From positions 1 to 56,055 of the forward strand of contig NZ_FLLQ01000015.1 of NCBI RefSeq assembly GCF_900088415.1: 56,055 bases of DNA. The letters run 5' to 3'. Shown piece by piece: positions 34,274 through 43,183 of the stretch; position 1 is the first letter of the stretch, and each line of letters begins with the position of its first letter. The translations under genes were made by a program, and so were the position numbers. The DNA is from Vibrio mediterranei. GTDB taxonomy: Bacteria; Pseudomonadota; Gammaproteobacteria; Enterobacterales; Vibrionaceae. The notes under the pieces were generated by a model, which was not told the DNA's origin, made no database searches, and saw only the letters and a program-made list of their open reading frames with translations.

Positions 34274-34645
34274 TTACTTAGATAAGATATGGAGCACTTT
34301 TTCCCAGTGCACATAGTAAAAGCCCATCGCAAGCAACGTGATCAGTGCCATCAGCCACATGGCTGTGCGCCAAATAAATCGGCTGCTCCTCGGGGTTAAC
34401 TCCTGTTCACACTCATCACAAGCTCTCATGAAACCAGATTTATCGTCTAGCTCATAATCATCTTCATGGACTATTTTATTGCGGATAGTGGCAATATATC
34501 TCAGTTTGCTAATGACATCATGCGGCAGCCGTTCTTCACAGCTTGAGACAAGTTGATGCAAACCTTTTCCATCAGCACGATATTGCTGCCTCAATAACTT
34601 CTCTAAGCGTCTCGTTCGCAACACTACACTTTCAATGTCAGACAT
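34274..34645 (-). CDS. HEPN/DUF4145-like protein with C-terminal membrane anchor
   Basis: This 123-residue protein of unknown function has a helical N-terminal half that ends in IATIRNKIVHED. It contains Arg55-x4-His60 with Asn next to Arg, the Rx4-6H pattern of HEPN RNases and related DUF4145 proteins. Residues 91-111 form one transmembrane segment (TAMWLMALITLLAMGFYYV). No nucleotidyltransferase partner is adjacent. The start at 34645 (MSDIES) has GGAGG 7 nt upstream. RNase activity is only a possibility, since many DUF4145 proteins share the RNKxxH motif. Confidence 0.7.
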   Translation of the reverse strand: MSDIESVVLRTRRLEKLLRQQYRADGKGLHQLVSSCEERLPHDVISKLRYIATIRNKIVHEDDYELDDKSGFMRACDECEQELTPRSSRFIWRTAMWLMALITLLAMGFYYVHWEKVLHILSK

Positions 34646-34905
34646 AAGCATCCCTCCCACAACCAGCAAAAATGTGAAAATAGGTGCGCTGGCTACTATC
34701 CAAAGATTTCATTCACTCCATTGTTAACTATCTGTATTAAGAATTCGACAATTGTTAGGTAAATTCAAGTAAAGATTTAAGCCTAAAAAAGCGATTTTTT
34801 GTGTGATATGACCCTAAAATTGACTCGATGGTCGGGAGTTGCAGATTATTTTCTTCTGAATATGTGCGATCTTAGTTCCAGGCCACTTAGACATACGAGG
34901 TTTAC

Positions 34906-35226
34906 ATGCCTATATCACTGGTTATTATTCTCATCGTTTTGATCATCCTTGCTGGCTATCTTTTTGTTTATGTACAAAAAAAGCACACTGTGGGTGTTAA
35001 TGCTCCAGAGAGAAAAGCGGCAGTCACTATCTTAGATAAACAAGTCGTCGTTACCGACGATCCTACCCAAGAAGATGAATATTGGATTTACATCCAGAAA
35101 GGAACATTTGGTCCTAAACGCGAATTTCAAATTGGTGTTCATTACTATCACCACCTCAACCCAGGTGATAAAGGAGAGTTAACCTATCAAGGGGACAAAT
35201 TCCTACACTTCTCACTAACTCGCTAA
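34906..35226 (+). CDS. yhhM: DUF2500 family protein (YhhM-like)
   Basis: This 106-residue protein of unknown function has an N-terminal transmembrane segment (residues 3-23, ISLVIILIVLIILAGYLFVYV). A soluble domain follows with the DUF2500 features AAVTILDKQVVV, a beta-rich middle, GVHYYHHLNPGDKGELTYQGDKFLHF. In E. coli yhhM lies next to yhhL and yhhN near rsmD, and the homologues of all three are found within 4 kb here, supporting the call. Confidence 0.85.
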   Translation: MPISLVIILIVLIILAGYLFVYVQKKHTVGVNAPERKAAVTILDKQVVVTDDPTQEDEYWIYIQKGTFGPKREFQIGVHYYHHLNPGDKGELTYQGDKFLHFSLTR

Positions 35227-35292
35227 TTTATTTAGCTTTGCTAGTAAGACTCATGCTAGCTTTAATTATCTAACTAAACATGGAAGTGACTC

Positions 35293-36303
35293 ATGGATCT
35301 GCGAGTAAAGCTAGGTCAGCATTTATCTGTTGCGCTTATCACCATTTTGTCGGCTGGTTGCAGCGCAGCCTATCAAGGAAGAGTTAACGACGCTGAAGTC
35401 CATCTTGTTGACTACTTTCAGCGTTCAGAAGGCGCTCAAGCTCTGATAGATAACATGGATAAGCTAAATATCGATCACGCCTATGTTATGGGGCTACCTG
35501 TTATTAAGAAGTGGGATGCCTCTGCTCCTAAACCACCGCGTTTTGTCTATGGCGATGATTCCCCTGTCTACTATTATTCGCACACAGACGAATTGATTGC
35601 CCGCGAAGTTGAAGCGTTACCCGCGGTAAGCCAAGCCAGATTACATCCTTTCCTGAGCGGCTTTAATACTACCGATCTCAATGCCGCAGAGCTTATTGAA
35701 AAGGAACTCAAGTATCGACCTGGTTTCTGGCAAGGTATTGGCGAAGTGATTACTAGACATGATCATTTAACAGCTTTGACTGCCGACGAGAAACCGCGCG
35801 CTAATCACCCTGCGTTGCAAAAAGTGTATCACCTCGCCGCACAATACGACTTGCCCGTGCTGTTGCACACCAATATCACGTCGCAAAGAGAAGATAATCC
35901 ACTTTATTTACAAGAACTCGAGCAAGCATTGAGCACCAATCCAGACACCCGCTTTCTATGGGCTCACGCAGGTACCACGTCCACTCTTACTCGCACTATT
36001 AAAATGAAGTTTCTCTATGAAACCGTCTCAGATTTACTCAGCGAGCATGACAATCTCTATATTTTGGCGTCGTGGACTCTGATCGACGTCATGATGCCAG
36101 AGGGCAAATTGGATCGACGCTGGCTAGCACTGATAGAGGCTTACCCAGATCGATTTATGGTTGGCAGCGACGTAGTTGGAGCATTTGGTTATCAGCAAAC
36201 CGCACTAAGCACTTGGCATCCCATTTTGTCAGCGCTGCCTAAGAACATCGCAGACAAAATGGCCTACCAAAATATGTTGGACGTACTTCCCAAGACTCGC
36301 TAG
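35293..36303 (+). CDS. Amidohydrolase-related lipoprotein
   Basis: This 336-residue protein starts with a lipoprotein signal peptide with lipobox LSAGC (Cys23). The mature part looks like an Amidohydrolase_2 TIM barrel: VHLVDYFQ near the N-terminus, IGEV (beta-4 region), PVLLHTNI, RFLWAHAG and the terminal MVGSDVVG Asp. The usual HxH pair of strand 1 is reduced to a single His (VHLVD), so metal binding may differ. The substrate is unknown. It would act at the outer membrane or in the periplasm. Its last four bases overlap the stop of the convergent EAL-HDOD gene. Confidence 0.8.
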   Translation: MDLRVKLGQHLSVALITILSAGCSAAYQGRVNDAEVHLVDYFQRSEGAQALIDNMDKLNIDHAYVMGLPVIKKWDASAPKPPRFVYGDDSPVYYYSHTDELIAREVEALPAVSQARLHPFLSGFNTTDLNAAELIEKELKYRPGFWQGIGEVITRHDHLTALTADEKPRANHPALQKVYHLAAQYDLPVLLHTNITSQREDNPLYLQELEQALSTNPDTRFLWAHAGTTSTLTRTIKMKFLYETVSDLLSEHDNLYILASWTLIDVMMPEGKLDRRWLALIEAYPDRFMVGSDVVGAFGYQQTALSTWHPILSALPKNIADKMAYQNMLDVLPKTR

Positions 36304-37526
36304 CTAAGCGATTGCATTTTTTGACTCCAGCGCTGCGCATCTGCCAGCGCTGAGAACACCTCATTTTGCGACAAACCTAAATGCGCTCGATGACGCTCCA
36401 CACCTTGCCAGTCTGCCATTTCAAAGCACTCTCCTAGAGACAATAAACAGCCATACGGACCTTCACGCTCCAAAAGTGCGCCTTTAATCTCATTAGAGAG
36501 AGGAAGCTGATGCAGCAACTTATCTAAGGAGAGGTCCATCAAAGCGTCTAAGATAGAAAACAAACCAATCATAAAGGCTTGATCCCGGTGCTGTTTGAAT
36601 TGAGGATGTTTGGTCATCAAACGGCAAAATTGAGCTCGTTGCAATGAAAGTTCATACAGTGCCTTCGGCTTATTACTAGAAATAAAGGATGCAACCGTAA
36701 GAGAGACAAACAATTTAAGCTTCTCTTGACCGAGATAAATAAGTGCCTGGCGAAAAGAGGAAATTTCAGAATCTAAGCGAGGACTGAGCGTATTCACAAA
36801 TTGCAGCAGCTTATAAGAGAGCGTCACGTCTTTAGAAACAATTTGCTCAACCTTATCAAAGTCGACTTCAGGTACACACACTTGCTGGAAAAGCTCCATG
36901 GCCACCAGCTGCTCAGAGCTGATGTAAACTTGCTTCTCCATAATAGGCTTACTAAAAAAGAAACCTTGGAAAAACTTAAAGCCCGCTTGTTTAGTCAGTA
37001 GAAACTCTTCTTCAGTCTCAACACGTTCAGCAAGGTAGTGACGAGGGCTTCCTTTCGCCTTTTGTTGTATAACAAAAGCACACGCTTTCTCTACACCCAT
37101 CGCCATAATGTCTAGCTTTACAATCTGCACAAACGGCAAGAATCGCTCCCAAGCCTCTCTGTAGACAAAATCATCAAGCGCTATCATATAGCCCAGTTGA
37201 TGAAGTTCTTTGACAACCTGATAGAGCTCGTCGTTAGGCTGGCAAGTCTCTAGGATCTCAATCACCACGTTCTGCTTGGGCAAAATTAACGGCAAGCGAC
37301 GTATAAGGCTCTGGTGTGGAAAGTTAATAAAACATCGCGACGCAGTGATGCTAGGGTTGGTCCCTAATGAAAGATAGTTCTCTGCTATCAGTCGATAGGT
37401 CGCCCTATTCGCTTCAACGTGTGCAGGAAACGCGTTTTTTTCGCCGTCTCGAAAAAGAAGCTCGTAGCCTAGTGTATGACGACGAGCATTAAAAATGGGT
37501 TGGCGAGCAACGTAAGTAGCGTACAT
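36300..37526 (-). CDS. EAL-HDOD domain signalling protein with degenerate EAL domain
   Basis: This 408-residue protein is of the YuxH type: an EAL domain (1-200) followed by HDOD (about 205-390). The EAL signature is replaced by YELLFRD. The conserved DDFGTG loop is reduced to LDDFVYREAW, although KLDIM and AERVETEEE remain. Catalysis is therefore unlikely and the protein may bind c-di-GMP or partners only. HDOD shows VSKDVTLSYKLLQFVNT and FRQALIYLGQEKLKLF. The ATG at 37526 (MYATYVARQP) is the family start; the frame runs open to 37595, into the rhtB end. Confidence 0.88.
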   Translation of the reverse strand: MYATYVARQPIFNARRHTLGYELLFRDGEKNAFPAHVEANRATYRLIAENYLSLGTNPSITASRCFINFPHQSLIRRLPLILPKQNVVIEILETCQPNDELYQVVKELHQLGYMIALDDFVYREAWERFLPFVQIVKLDIMAMGVEKACAFVIQQKAKGSPRHYLAERVETEEEFLLTKQAGFKFFQGFFFSKPIMEKQVYISSEQLVAMELFQQVCVPEVDFDKVEQIVSKDVTLSYKLLQFVNTLSPRLDSEISSFRQALIYLGQEKLKLFVSLTVASFISSNKPKALYELSLQRAQFCRLMTKHPQFKQHRDQAFMIGLFSILDALMDLSLDKLLHQLPLSNEIKGALLEREGPYGCLLSLGECFEMADWQGVERHRAHLGLSQNEVFSALADAQRWSQKMQSLS

Positions 37527-37542
37527 ATCTAAGCCAATCAGG

Positions 37543-38160
37543 CTATGATTTTGCGGCGGCCAGCAGCGCACCACAACCGACAAACATCGAACCAAACACC
37601 TTGTTTATCTTCGCCATGATACGGTCAGAACGAATAAAACGTCCCATTTGTGACGCTAGGGAGGTATAGCCAAGCATGACCATTGCATCAATCGCCACCG
37701 TGGTCACACCCAGAATAGCTAGCTGTGTTACTTGATCGCCATTCGGATCAATAAACTGAGGAAATAACGCCACCAAAAACACAATAGATTTGGGATTAGT
37801 CAGGTTGATAAAAACCGCACTACGCATCAAATTCCATGCACTGCGATTATCCTGCTCTGCCATTGCGGTAACCGACGACGTATCACGCCATTTTTGAATA
37901 CCCAACCAAATCAAGTAGACCACGCCAATCCATTTAATCACGCTAAAGGCAATCGCCGATTGAGCCACTAGTGCTCCAATGCCCGCGCCAACGAGCACGA
38001 TATGTATCGCCAAGCCTATCTGCAGTCCAGCAATCGCGGCTAACGACTTACGCGTCCCATAACTGATACCATTGCTAATCGAGTTCACCGTACCAGAGCC
38101 CGGCGCTAAACTAAAAACAATCGCCGTTAAGACGTACGCTAACCAAACATGATAATCCAT
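37543..38160 (-). CDS. rhtB: LysE-family exporter, homoserine/homoserine lactone type
   Basis: RhtB exports homoserine, threonine-related amino acids and homoserine lactone. The 205-residue protein has six hydrophobic segments and the LysE signature near the start, FSLAPGSGTVNSISNGISYGTRKSLAAIAGLQ-like, followed by GVVYLIWLGIQKWR and NLTNPKSIVFLVALFPQFI. It closely follows E. coli RhtB (206 residues), and pldB lies divergently next to it, matching the E. coli neighbourhood. Substrate range cannot be read from sequence. Confidence 0.9.
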   Translation of the reverse strand: MDYHVWLAYVLTAIVFSLAPGSGTVNSISNGISYGTRKSLAAIAGLQIGLAIHIVLVGAGIGALVAQSAIAFSVIKWIGVVYLIWLGIQKWRDTSSVTAMAEQDNRSAWNLMRSAVFINLTNPKSIVFLVALFPQFIDPNGDQVTQLAILGVTTVAIDAMVMLGYTSLASQMGRFIRSDRIMAKINKVFGSMFVGCGALLAAAKS

Positions 38161-38286
38161 TGTATTTCCTTACCACTGATTTATTCGTATCCTAGTAATG
38201 AGGATAGTGGGCAAAAAGCATTCTATTCGATTCAAAAATATCGAAAAAACAGCATATTACACATAATGCACCAGATAGGCTAATTT

Positions 38287-39279
38287 ATGAGCAAATTAAA
38301 CGCTACCGATGTCACTTATACTCAAGAGCCACAATTTGAGCAAGCTATAAACTCACAAATTGCTCAATTATGGGAGAACCGACAGGAAGGTACGCTAAAA
38401 GCAAAAGACGGCACCAAGCTCTTTTGGTGTAAGCTAACTCGCCCGGAGCATCAAAAAGCACTCGTTGTTGTGAATGGCCGCATTGAATCGGCTTGGAAAT
38501 ACCAGGAGCTGTTCTATGACTTCTTTCAGCAAGGCTACGACATCTATTCCTTTGATCATCGTGGACAAGGACTCTCTACTCACCTAGCACCAAATCCTGA
38601 AATGGGCCATGTCCATGAGTTTGACGACTATCTTGACGATATGCAGATGATACTGGATACGTTCGAACTTGAGCGCTATCAGCAACGTCACCTACTTGCC
38701 CACTCAATGGGCGGAAACATCGCCACACGTTTTATTCAAACTCGCCCTCATCATTCATTCGATAAAATAGCGCTTAGCGCTCCTATGTATGGCGTGAGTG
38801 TGCCATGGTACCTCAAGCCCATAGCGACCATAGTCGCGCAGATTATGACGGCTATATACCCGAAACCAACGTTTGCACCAGGGTATCAAGGTTATGTCGC
38901 TAAACCCTTCGATATCAACCCTCTTTCACAAAGTGAAGTACGCTATCACTGGTTCCGAGACCTGTACGAGAAAATGCCAGAACTGAAGATTGGTGGACCA
39001 AGCACTCGCTGGGTTTGGCAGGGTTTAATGGCTGCAAAGCAGTGCATTCAACAAACTCGACAAGTAAAAATACCGCTTCTCCTCGTACAAGCAGGCGCGG
39101 ATCAAATTGTTAGCAATCAGGACCAAAGTAAGTTCATCAATAAGCTTTCACGTACCAATCACCAAGCTCAAATGATCACGGTTCAAGGGGCTAAACACGA
39201 AGTACTGTTTGAAAAAGATGAATATCGCAATCAAGCAATGGATGCAATTCGCCATTTCTTTAGCGCCGAGAAGCGATAA
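38287..39279 (+). CDS. pldB: Lysophospholipase L2 (alpha/beta hydrolase)
   Basis: PldB hydrolyses lysophospholipids at the inner membrane face. The 330-residue alpha/beta hydrolase has the oxyanion-region motif VVVNGRIESAWKYQEL, SFDHRGQGLS, the nucleophile elbow LLAHSMGGN, an Asp region (AGADQIVSNQDQ) and the catalytic His in AKHEVLFE. The stretch RGQGLSTHLAPNPEMGHVHEF-like and length match E. coli PldB (340). A terminator-like hairpin follows, then yigL, the same order as in E. coli. Confidence 0.94.
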   Translation: MSKLNATDVTYTQEPQFEQAINSQIAQLWENRQEGTLKAKDGTKLFWCKLTRPEHQKALVVVNGRIESAWKYQELFYDFFQQGYDIYSFDHRGQGLSTHLAPNPEMGHVHEFDDYLDDMQMILDTFELERYQQRHLLAHSMGGNIATRFIQTRPHHSFDKIALSAPMYGVSVPWYLKPIATIVAQIMTAIYPKPTFAPGYQGYVAKPFDINPLSQSEVRYHWFRDLYEKMPELKIGGPSTRWVWQGLMAAKQCIQQTRQVKIPLLLVQAGADQIVSNQDQSKFINKLSRTNHQAQMITVQGAKHEVLFEKDEYRNQAMDAIRHFFSAEKR

Positions 39280-39297
39280 CGCAATTGGTAACAGTTT

Positions 39298-39341
39298 GGG
39301 TAAATGAGGAAATATTTCTGTAACCCATTTACCCTCTTTTT
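39298..39341 (+). terminator. Probable terminator after pldB
   Basis: GGGTAAATG (39298-39306) and CATTTACCC (39326-39334) are complementary across a 19-nt loop, and TCTTTTT follows. The long loop lowers the score. Confidence 0.6.
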
Positions 39342-39420
39342 CTGGTTTAATATCCCCTACAATAGAGCCATTCCACAATGCTGCGAATTCACCCTATCCT
39401 CCAATGACAAAGAGAGAACT

Positions 39421-40242
39421 ATGACCCTTAACCGCGATTCCATCAAAATTGTTGCTTCTGATTTAGACGGTACACTACTGGCAACAAACCACCAGCTTAG
39501 TGATAACTCCAAACAAACACTTAAGGAACTTCACGCGAAGGGATATACGTTTATTTTTGCCACTGGTCGTCACCATGTGGACGTGGCTGGGATTCGTGAA
39601 TCAGTGGGTATTCCTGCTTACATGATCACGTCAAATGGTGCGCGTGTTCACGACCAAAATGATCAATTGCTGTATAGCCAAAACGTGCCAGAGGAACTGG
39701 TACAACCGATTGTTGACGTGCTAAGCACAGACAGCGAACTATTTGTTCATATGTATCAGGATGAAAAGTGGCTACTCAATCAAGAAGATGAGTACTTACG
39801 TAAATTCCATACAGAAACTGGATTTACTTACCACTTGTTCGATGCGACCCAAGCACCAACTTCTGGTATTGCAAAAATCTTCATTACTCATCCAAAGCAA
39901 GACCATGAACATTTAGTGGAATTTGAAGATGCTTTACGCGCCAAGTTTGGTGATTCCCTAAACATCGCGTTCTCCACTCCTTGGTGTTTAGAAGTCATGG
40001 CAAAAGAGGTGTCGAAAGGTGACGCTCTGCAAGCCGTGGCAGAAAAACTTGGCTTTGGCTTAGAAAACTGCATCGCTTTTGGTGATGGGATGAACGATGT
40101 GGAAATGCTAACAATGGCAGGCCATGGTTACATTATGGAAAATGCGCACGACAAAGTGAAACGTGCTCTACCTAACAATGAAGTTATTGGTAGTAATGCC
40201 GATGATGCCGTCGCTGAGTTTTTAAAACAAAACCTTATCTAA
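39421..40242 (+). CDS. yigL: HAD-family (Cof type) phosphatase YigL, pyridoxal phosphate phosphatase
   Basis: YigL dephosphorylates pyridoxal phosphate and sugar phosphates. The 273-residue protein has HAD motif I DLDGTLL (Asp14, Asp16), motif II ITSNGARV, a C2B-type cap, and motifs III/IV with KGDALQAV and AFGDGMNDVEML. E. coli YigL has 266 residues. The ATG at 39421 follows AAAGAGAG. The frame is open from 39304, but the extra N-terminus would cover the pldB terminator and looks non-homologous. Confidence 0.93.
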   Translation: MTLNRDSIKIVASDLDGTLLATNHQLSDNSKQTLKELHAKGYTFIFATGRHHVDVAGIRESVGIPAYMITSNGARVHDQNDQLLYSQNVPEELVQPIVDVLSTDSELFVHMYQDEKWLLNQEDEYLRKFHTETGFTYHLFDATQAPTSGIAKIFITHPKQDHEHLVEFEDALRAKFGDSLNIAFSTPWCLEVMAKEVSKGDALQAVAEKLGFGLENCIAFGDGMNDVEMLTMAGHGYIMENAHDKVKRALPNNEVIGSNADDAVAEFLKQNLI

Positions 40243-40265
40243 CACGACGATTCCAACCGTCAAAT

Positions 40266-40321
40266 ACTCCCATTCTCGCCCCTATGTAGCGCATATCCTA
40301 GCTATCGAGAATGGGAGTTTT
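40266..40321. terminator. Bidirectional terminator between yigL and the EVE gene
   Basis: ACTCCCATTCTCG (40266-40278) pairs with CGAGAATGGGAGT (40306-40318), followed by TTTTG. The 27-nt loop is unusually long and may fold further. Confidence 0.75.
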
Positions 40322-40322
40322 G

Positions 40323-40781
40323 TTATCTGGCGACTCGGCTTAAGATGGCTTGCCATTCAGATTCAGTAACGGGCATCACAGAAAGTCGGTTACCTCTTTT
40401 CACCAAAGGCATCTCCATTAACTCCGGCATAGTTTTCAGTACGCTCAACGGCAACACGCGCTTAAACTTTTCGCCAAATTCAATGTCTACCATTAGCCAG
40501 CGAGGATTTTCGGGATCAGACTTCGCATCGTAGTAATCGCTTTCAATATCAAACTGAAAATGATCGACATAAGCCTCTTTGGTGATCGTCGCTAAACCAG
40601 CTACACCAATTTGCTTACATGAAGAGTGGTAGATCAATACCGAATCACCCACCTTCATCTCATCACGAATCATGTTTCGAGCTTGATAGTTGCGAACGCC
40701 CTCCCAACAGGCTGTACCTTTGACACGTAATGTATCAATCGAAAATTCGTCTGGCTCTGTTTTAAATAACCAATATGCCAT
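40323..40781 (-). CDS. EVE domain-containing protein
   Basis: This 152-residue protein is a single EVE (PUA-like) domain. It starts AYWLFKTEPDEFSIDTL, continues with WEGVRNYQARNMIRDEMKVGDSVLIYHSSCK and ends with the PLVKRGNRLSVMPVTESEW block, all typical. EVE domains bind modified bases in DNA or RNA, and stand-alone forms are common housekeeping genes, so a link to restriction is not needed here. No partner gene is nearby. Confidence 0.93.
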   Translation of the reverse strand: MAYWLFKTEPDEFSIDTLRVKGTACWEGVRNYQARNMIRDEMKVGDSVLIYHSSCKQIGVAGLATITKEAYVDHFQFDIESDYYDAKSDPENPRWLMVDIEFGEKFKRVLPLSVLKTMPELMEMPLVKRGNRLSVMPVTESEWQAILSRVAR

Positions 40782-40835
40782 AATGGTCCTTGTATGTGTT
40801 TTTCTTGTAACTTTGACTGACTAAGGAAGAGATTA

Positions 40836-41864
40836 ATGAAAATGTCGCGTTTACCGCTCGCATTTGCTCCACTCATATTGCTTCAAGCGTGTTCTTCTTT
40901 CAACACTACTGATTCAAACAAGGACAGTCAGGTTCCTCAAGCTGAACTGTCTCGTCCAGAAACTATCACACCGCAAACCTATGTGATGCGTGGCCAAGCG
41001 GTTATTGGTCACGAGACTCGCACTATTCAGCCGTGTGGTAGCCAACATCAATATTGGCTTCAATTACCGAAAGAAGTGCGAGAACAAGCAGAAAGACTCA
41101 CACAAAGACCCTACCAACCAGTTTATGCTGAAGTCATCGGTTATTTAGAACCGCCGAGTCATCGTGGTTTTGATTCTGATTACACGGGTCGTTTTGTCGT
41201 TAAACAAGTCAATATGATCACCGCAGAAAACCCAAAACGCTGCAAGCAGCCACTTCGTTCCACGCAAGTGTTAGGGAACGAACCATTTTGGTCACTAAAG
41301 TTTGATAATGCGCAGCAAGCCAGCTTCACCTTATTAGGTGAAAATAAGCAAACCCTAAAGCTGAAAGACACCGCTATTACTCAAACCACACGTCGTTATG
41401 AATTTGATAATGCTAATCTGCAAATGAGCAGTAAGCCGTGTAGCGATACCATGAGTGACACCATCTATGGATGGAGTGCGGCGCTCACCATGGGTGAACA
41501 GACAAGACAAGGTTGTGGCACCTTATCGAACAGTGACAACACCCTCAAATGGACGGGCGAGTATCTTGCGCAATCCACAGAGACCGCCGGTTTTACAGTC
41601 TCTATGACGCTGCTTCCTGATCATACAGCCATTACCCGCTATGAATATCCAGACAACTCACCCGCAACGGAAGAACGTGGATTTTGGCAGCAACTTAACA
41701 ACCAACAGGTTCAAGTCATCATGACTCGCCACCAACAGCAGTACCTTGTGTCACAGCGAATTTTCACCCTGTCAGATAACCAGTTAACAGCAACTCAAGA
41801 AAAAGTTGGTGATGTACTCTATCCGATCGCTAATGGCGGCTTGGTGTTGTTCAAGAGTAATTAA
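40836..41864 (+). CDS. COG3650-type lipoprotein
   Basis: This 342-residue protein has a lipoprotein signal peptide with lipobox LLQAC (Cys19). It contains an OB-like N-terminal part (YVMRGQAVIGHETRTIQPCG...YWLQLP). The signature GNEPFWSLKFD then marks the COG3650/YbaY-related fold, with a conserved Cys pair (SKPCSDTMSD, QGCGTLS). The C-terminal third is an NlpE-like repeat (SMTLLPDHTAITRYEYP). Function is unknown. A strong TAAGGAAGAG precedes the ATG. The DTW gene starts only two bases after the stop, so they share a transcript. Confidence 0.8.
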   Translation: MKMSRLPLAFAPLILLQACSSFNTTDSNKDSQVPQAELSRPETITPQTYVMRGQAVIGHETRTIQPCGSQHQYWLQLPKEVREQAERLTQRPYQPVYAEVIGYLEPPSHRGFDSDYTGRFVVKQVNMITAENPKRCKQPLRSTQVLGNEPFWSLKFDNAQQASFTLLGENKQTLKLKDTAITQTTRRYEFDNANLQMSSKPCSDTMSDTIYGWSAALTMGEQTRQGCGTLSNSDNTLKWTGEYLAQSTETAGFTVSMTLLPDHTAITRYEYPDNSPATEERGFWQQLNNQQVQVIMTRHQQQYLVSQRIFTLSDNQLTATQEKVGDVLYPIANGGLVLFKSN

Positions 41865-41866
41865 CC

Positions 41867-42457
41867 ATGACGCAAGTGTGCACAACTTGTGGTTTTATCC
41901 ACAATTGCTACTGTGAAGCGATCCCGACGATCGCTTCAGATCTTTGTTTTACCCTACTAACTCATCCTAATGAGTTTCAGCGAGAAACTAATACCGGCAA
42001 ACTTGTTGCGCGGGTAATCAAACAGGTCAATATCCGCGAATGGCAACGTAAGCAGCCTGACCCATACTGCCTGCCTGAAAGCAGTGTATTAACGCCAGTC
42101 TTGGTGTTTCCTGATCAAGACAGCATGCCACTAACACAGTGGCAAACACAGCATCCCTCAGCAAGTAATTTCATCGTACTAGACGGTACGTGGCAAGAAG
42201 CGAAGAAAATGTTGAATCGCAGCCAGTGGCTACAAAACTTACCTAAAGTTCATCTTGAAGCGACGCAAAGCTCTCAATATCAACTAAGACGTAATCAGGA
42301 AGCGGGTAATCTGTGCACGTTTGAAGTGTGTGCACAAATGGTCAGAGAGCTAGAAAGCAGTGATGACGCCAACGCAATGCTGACGTTCTTTGAACAGTAT
42401 TTGCAGTGGTTTCAAGCAGAGCGTAGTGGGCACGCTCTGCCTAGTTGTTCTCAATAA
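41867..42457 (+). CDS. DTW domain protein, tRNA-uridine aminocarboxypropyltransferase-like
   Basis: This 196-residue protein belongs to the DTW family, whose members (for example E. coli TapT/YfiP) add the acp group of SAM to uridine in tRNA. It has an N-terminal zinc-knuckle-like CTTCGFIHNCYC, the DTW core IVLDGTWQEAKKML, and YQLRRNQEAGNLCTFE. Target base cannot be told from sequence; tRNA position 47 is the known TapT site. It is tightly coupled to the upstream lipoprotein gene. Confidence 0.85.
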   Translation: MTQVCTTCGFIHNCYCEAIPTIASDLCFTLLTHPNEFQRETNTGKLVARVIKQVNIREWQRKQPDPYCLPESSVLTPVLVFPDQDSMPLTQWQTQHPSASNFIVLDGTWQEAKKMLNRSQWLQNLPKVHLEATQSSQYQLRRNQEAGNLCTFEVCAQMVRELESSDDANAMLTFFEQYLQWFQAERSGHALPSCSQ

Positions 42458-42463
42458 AGCACG

Positions 42464-43183
42464 TTATAACTTAAGCTCAAGTAACTGTTGGATATGATTA
42501 ATTTCAATATCTGGCAGTTGCTTGAGACGCACCGTCTGCCTTGGCGATTTTGCTTTGTCGTTAAACCAGCAAGCACTGAAGCCATTACGTATCGCTCCAG
42601 CAACATCAGTAATCACATGATCTCCAACATGCAGGATATGACGACGTGGCATGGCTAGGTGTTGTGCCGCTTTATCAAACATATCGGGGTAAGGCTTAGC
42701 TCGTCCATCGGGACCCGCTTTAAGGATCAGATCGAAGTACTGACTGAGCCCTATCTTCTCCACGTCTACATTACCATTGGTGATAGCTACTAGTGGGATC
42801 TGTTTACTCAACGCCGACAGCACGTCATGTGTTTCATGTGGAACATCGAAATCGCTACGCCAAATCAATACCTTTTCTATCAGCGTTTGTGCAGCCTTGG
42901 TTGCTTTTAGATCATCGTAACCCAAATGCTCCAAACCCTGTTTAATCTGCTGATATCGCCATTGGGTCACGTCGTGTTTTAACGCAGGATCCGCTTTAAC
43001 CAATGCCATCTTAAACTCATGCCACTGCTTTTTATCCCAACGCTGACTAATTGGGTGCTGTTGATATAACCATTGTGCCGCTTGCTGTTCTACGCGGATT
43101 ATCACCGGGAAATTATCGTAAAGCGTATCATCAAGATCGAAGGTCATGGCCTCAATAGGGGGAAAGCTACGATAAAAGCGCAT
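42464..43183 (-). CDS. yigB: HAD-family phosphatase YigB (FMN phosphatase-like)
   Basis: YigB in E. coli dephosphorylates FMN and 5-amino-6-ribitylamino-uracil phosphate in riboflavin metabolism. The 239-residue protein has motif I TFDLDDTLYDN (Asp16, Asp18), motif II VAITNGN, the Lys of GRAKPYPDMF and motif IV HVGDHVITDVAGA. It is the last gene of the DUF484-xerC-yigB row and begins directly (one base) after the xerC stop, as in E. coli. Confidence 0.93.
   Translation of the reverse strand: MRFYRSFPPIEAMTFDLDDTLYDNFPVIIRVEQQAAQWLYQQHPISQRWDKKQWHEFKMALVKADPALKHDVTQWRYQQIKQGLEHLGYDDLKATKAAQTLIEKVLIWRSDFDVPHETHDVLSALSKQIPLVAITNGNVDVEKIGLSQYFDLILKAGPDGRAKPYPDMFDKAAQHLAMPRRHILHVGDHVITDVAGAIRNGFSACWFNDKAKSPRQTVRLKQLPDIEINHIQQLLELKL

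Noticed and set aside
39304..39420. 39-residue N-terminal extension of YigL
   Set aside because: It covers the pldB terminator hairpin and precedes the conserved HAD motif by far more than in homologues.
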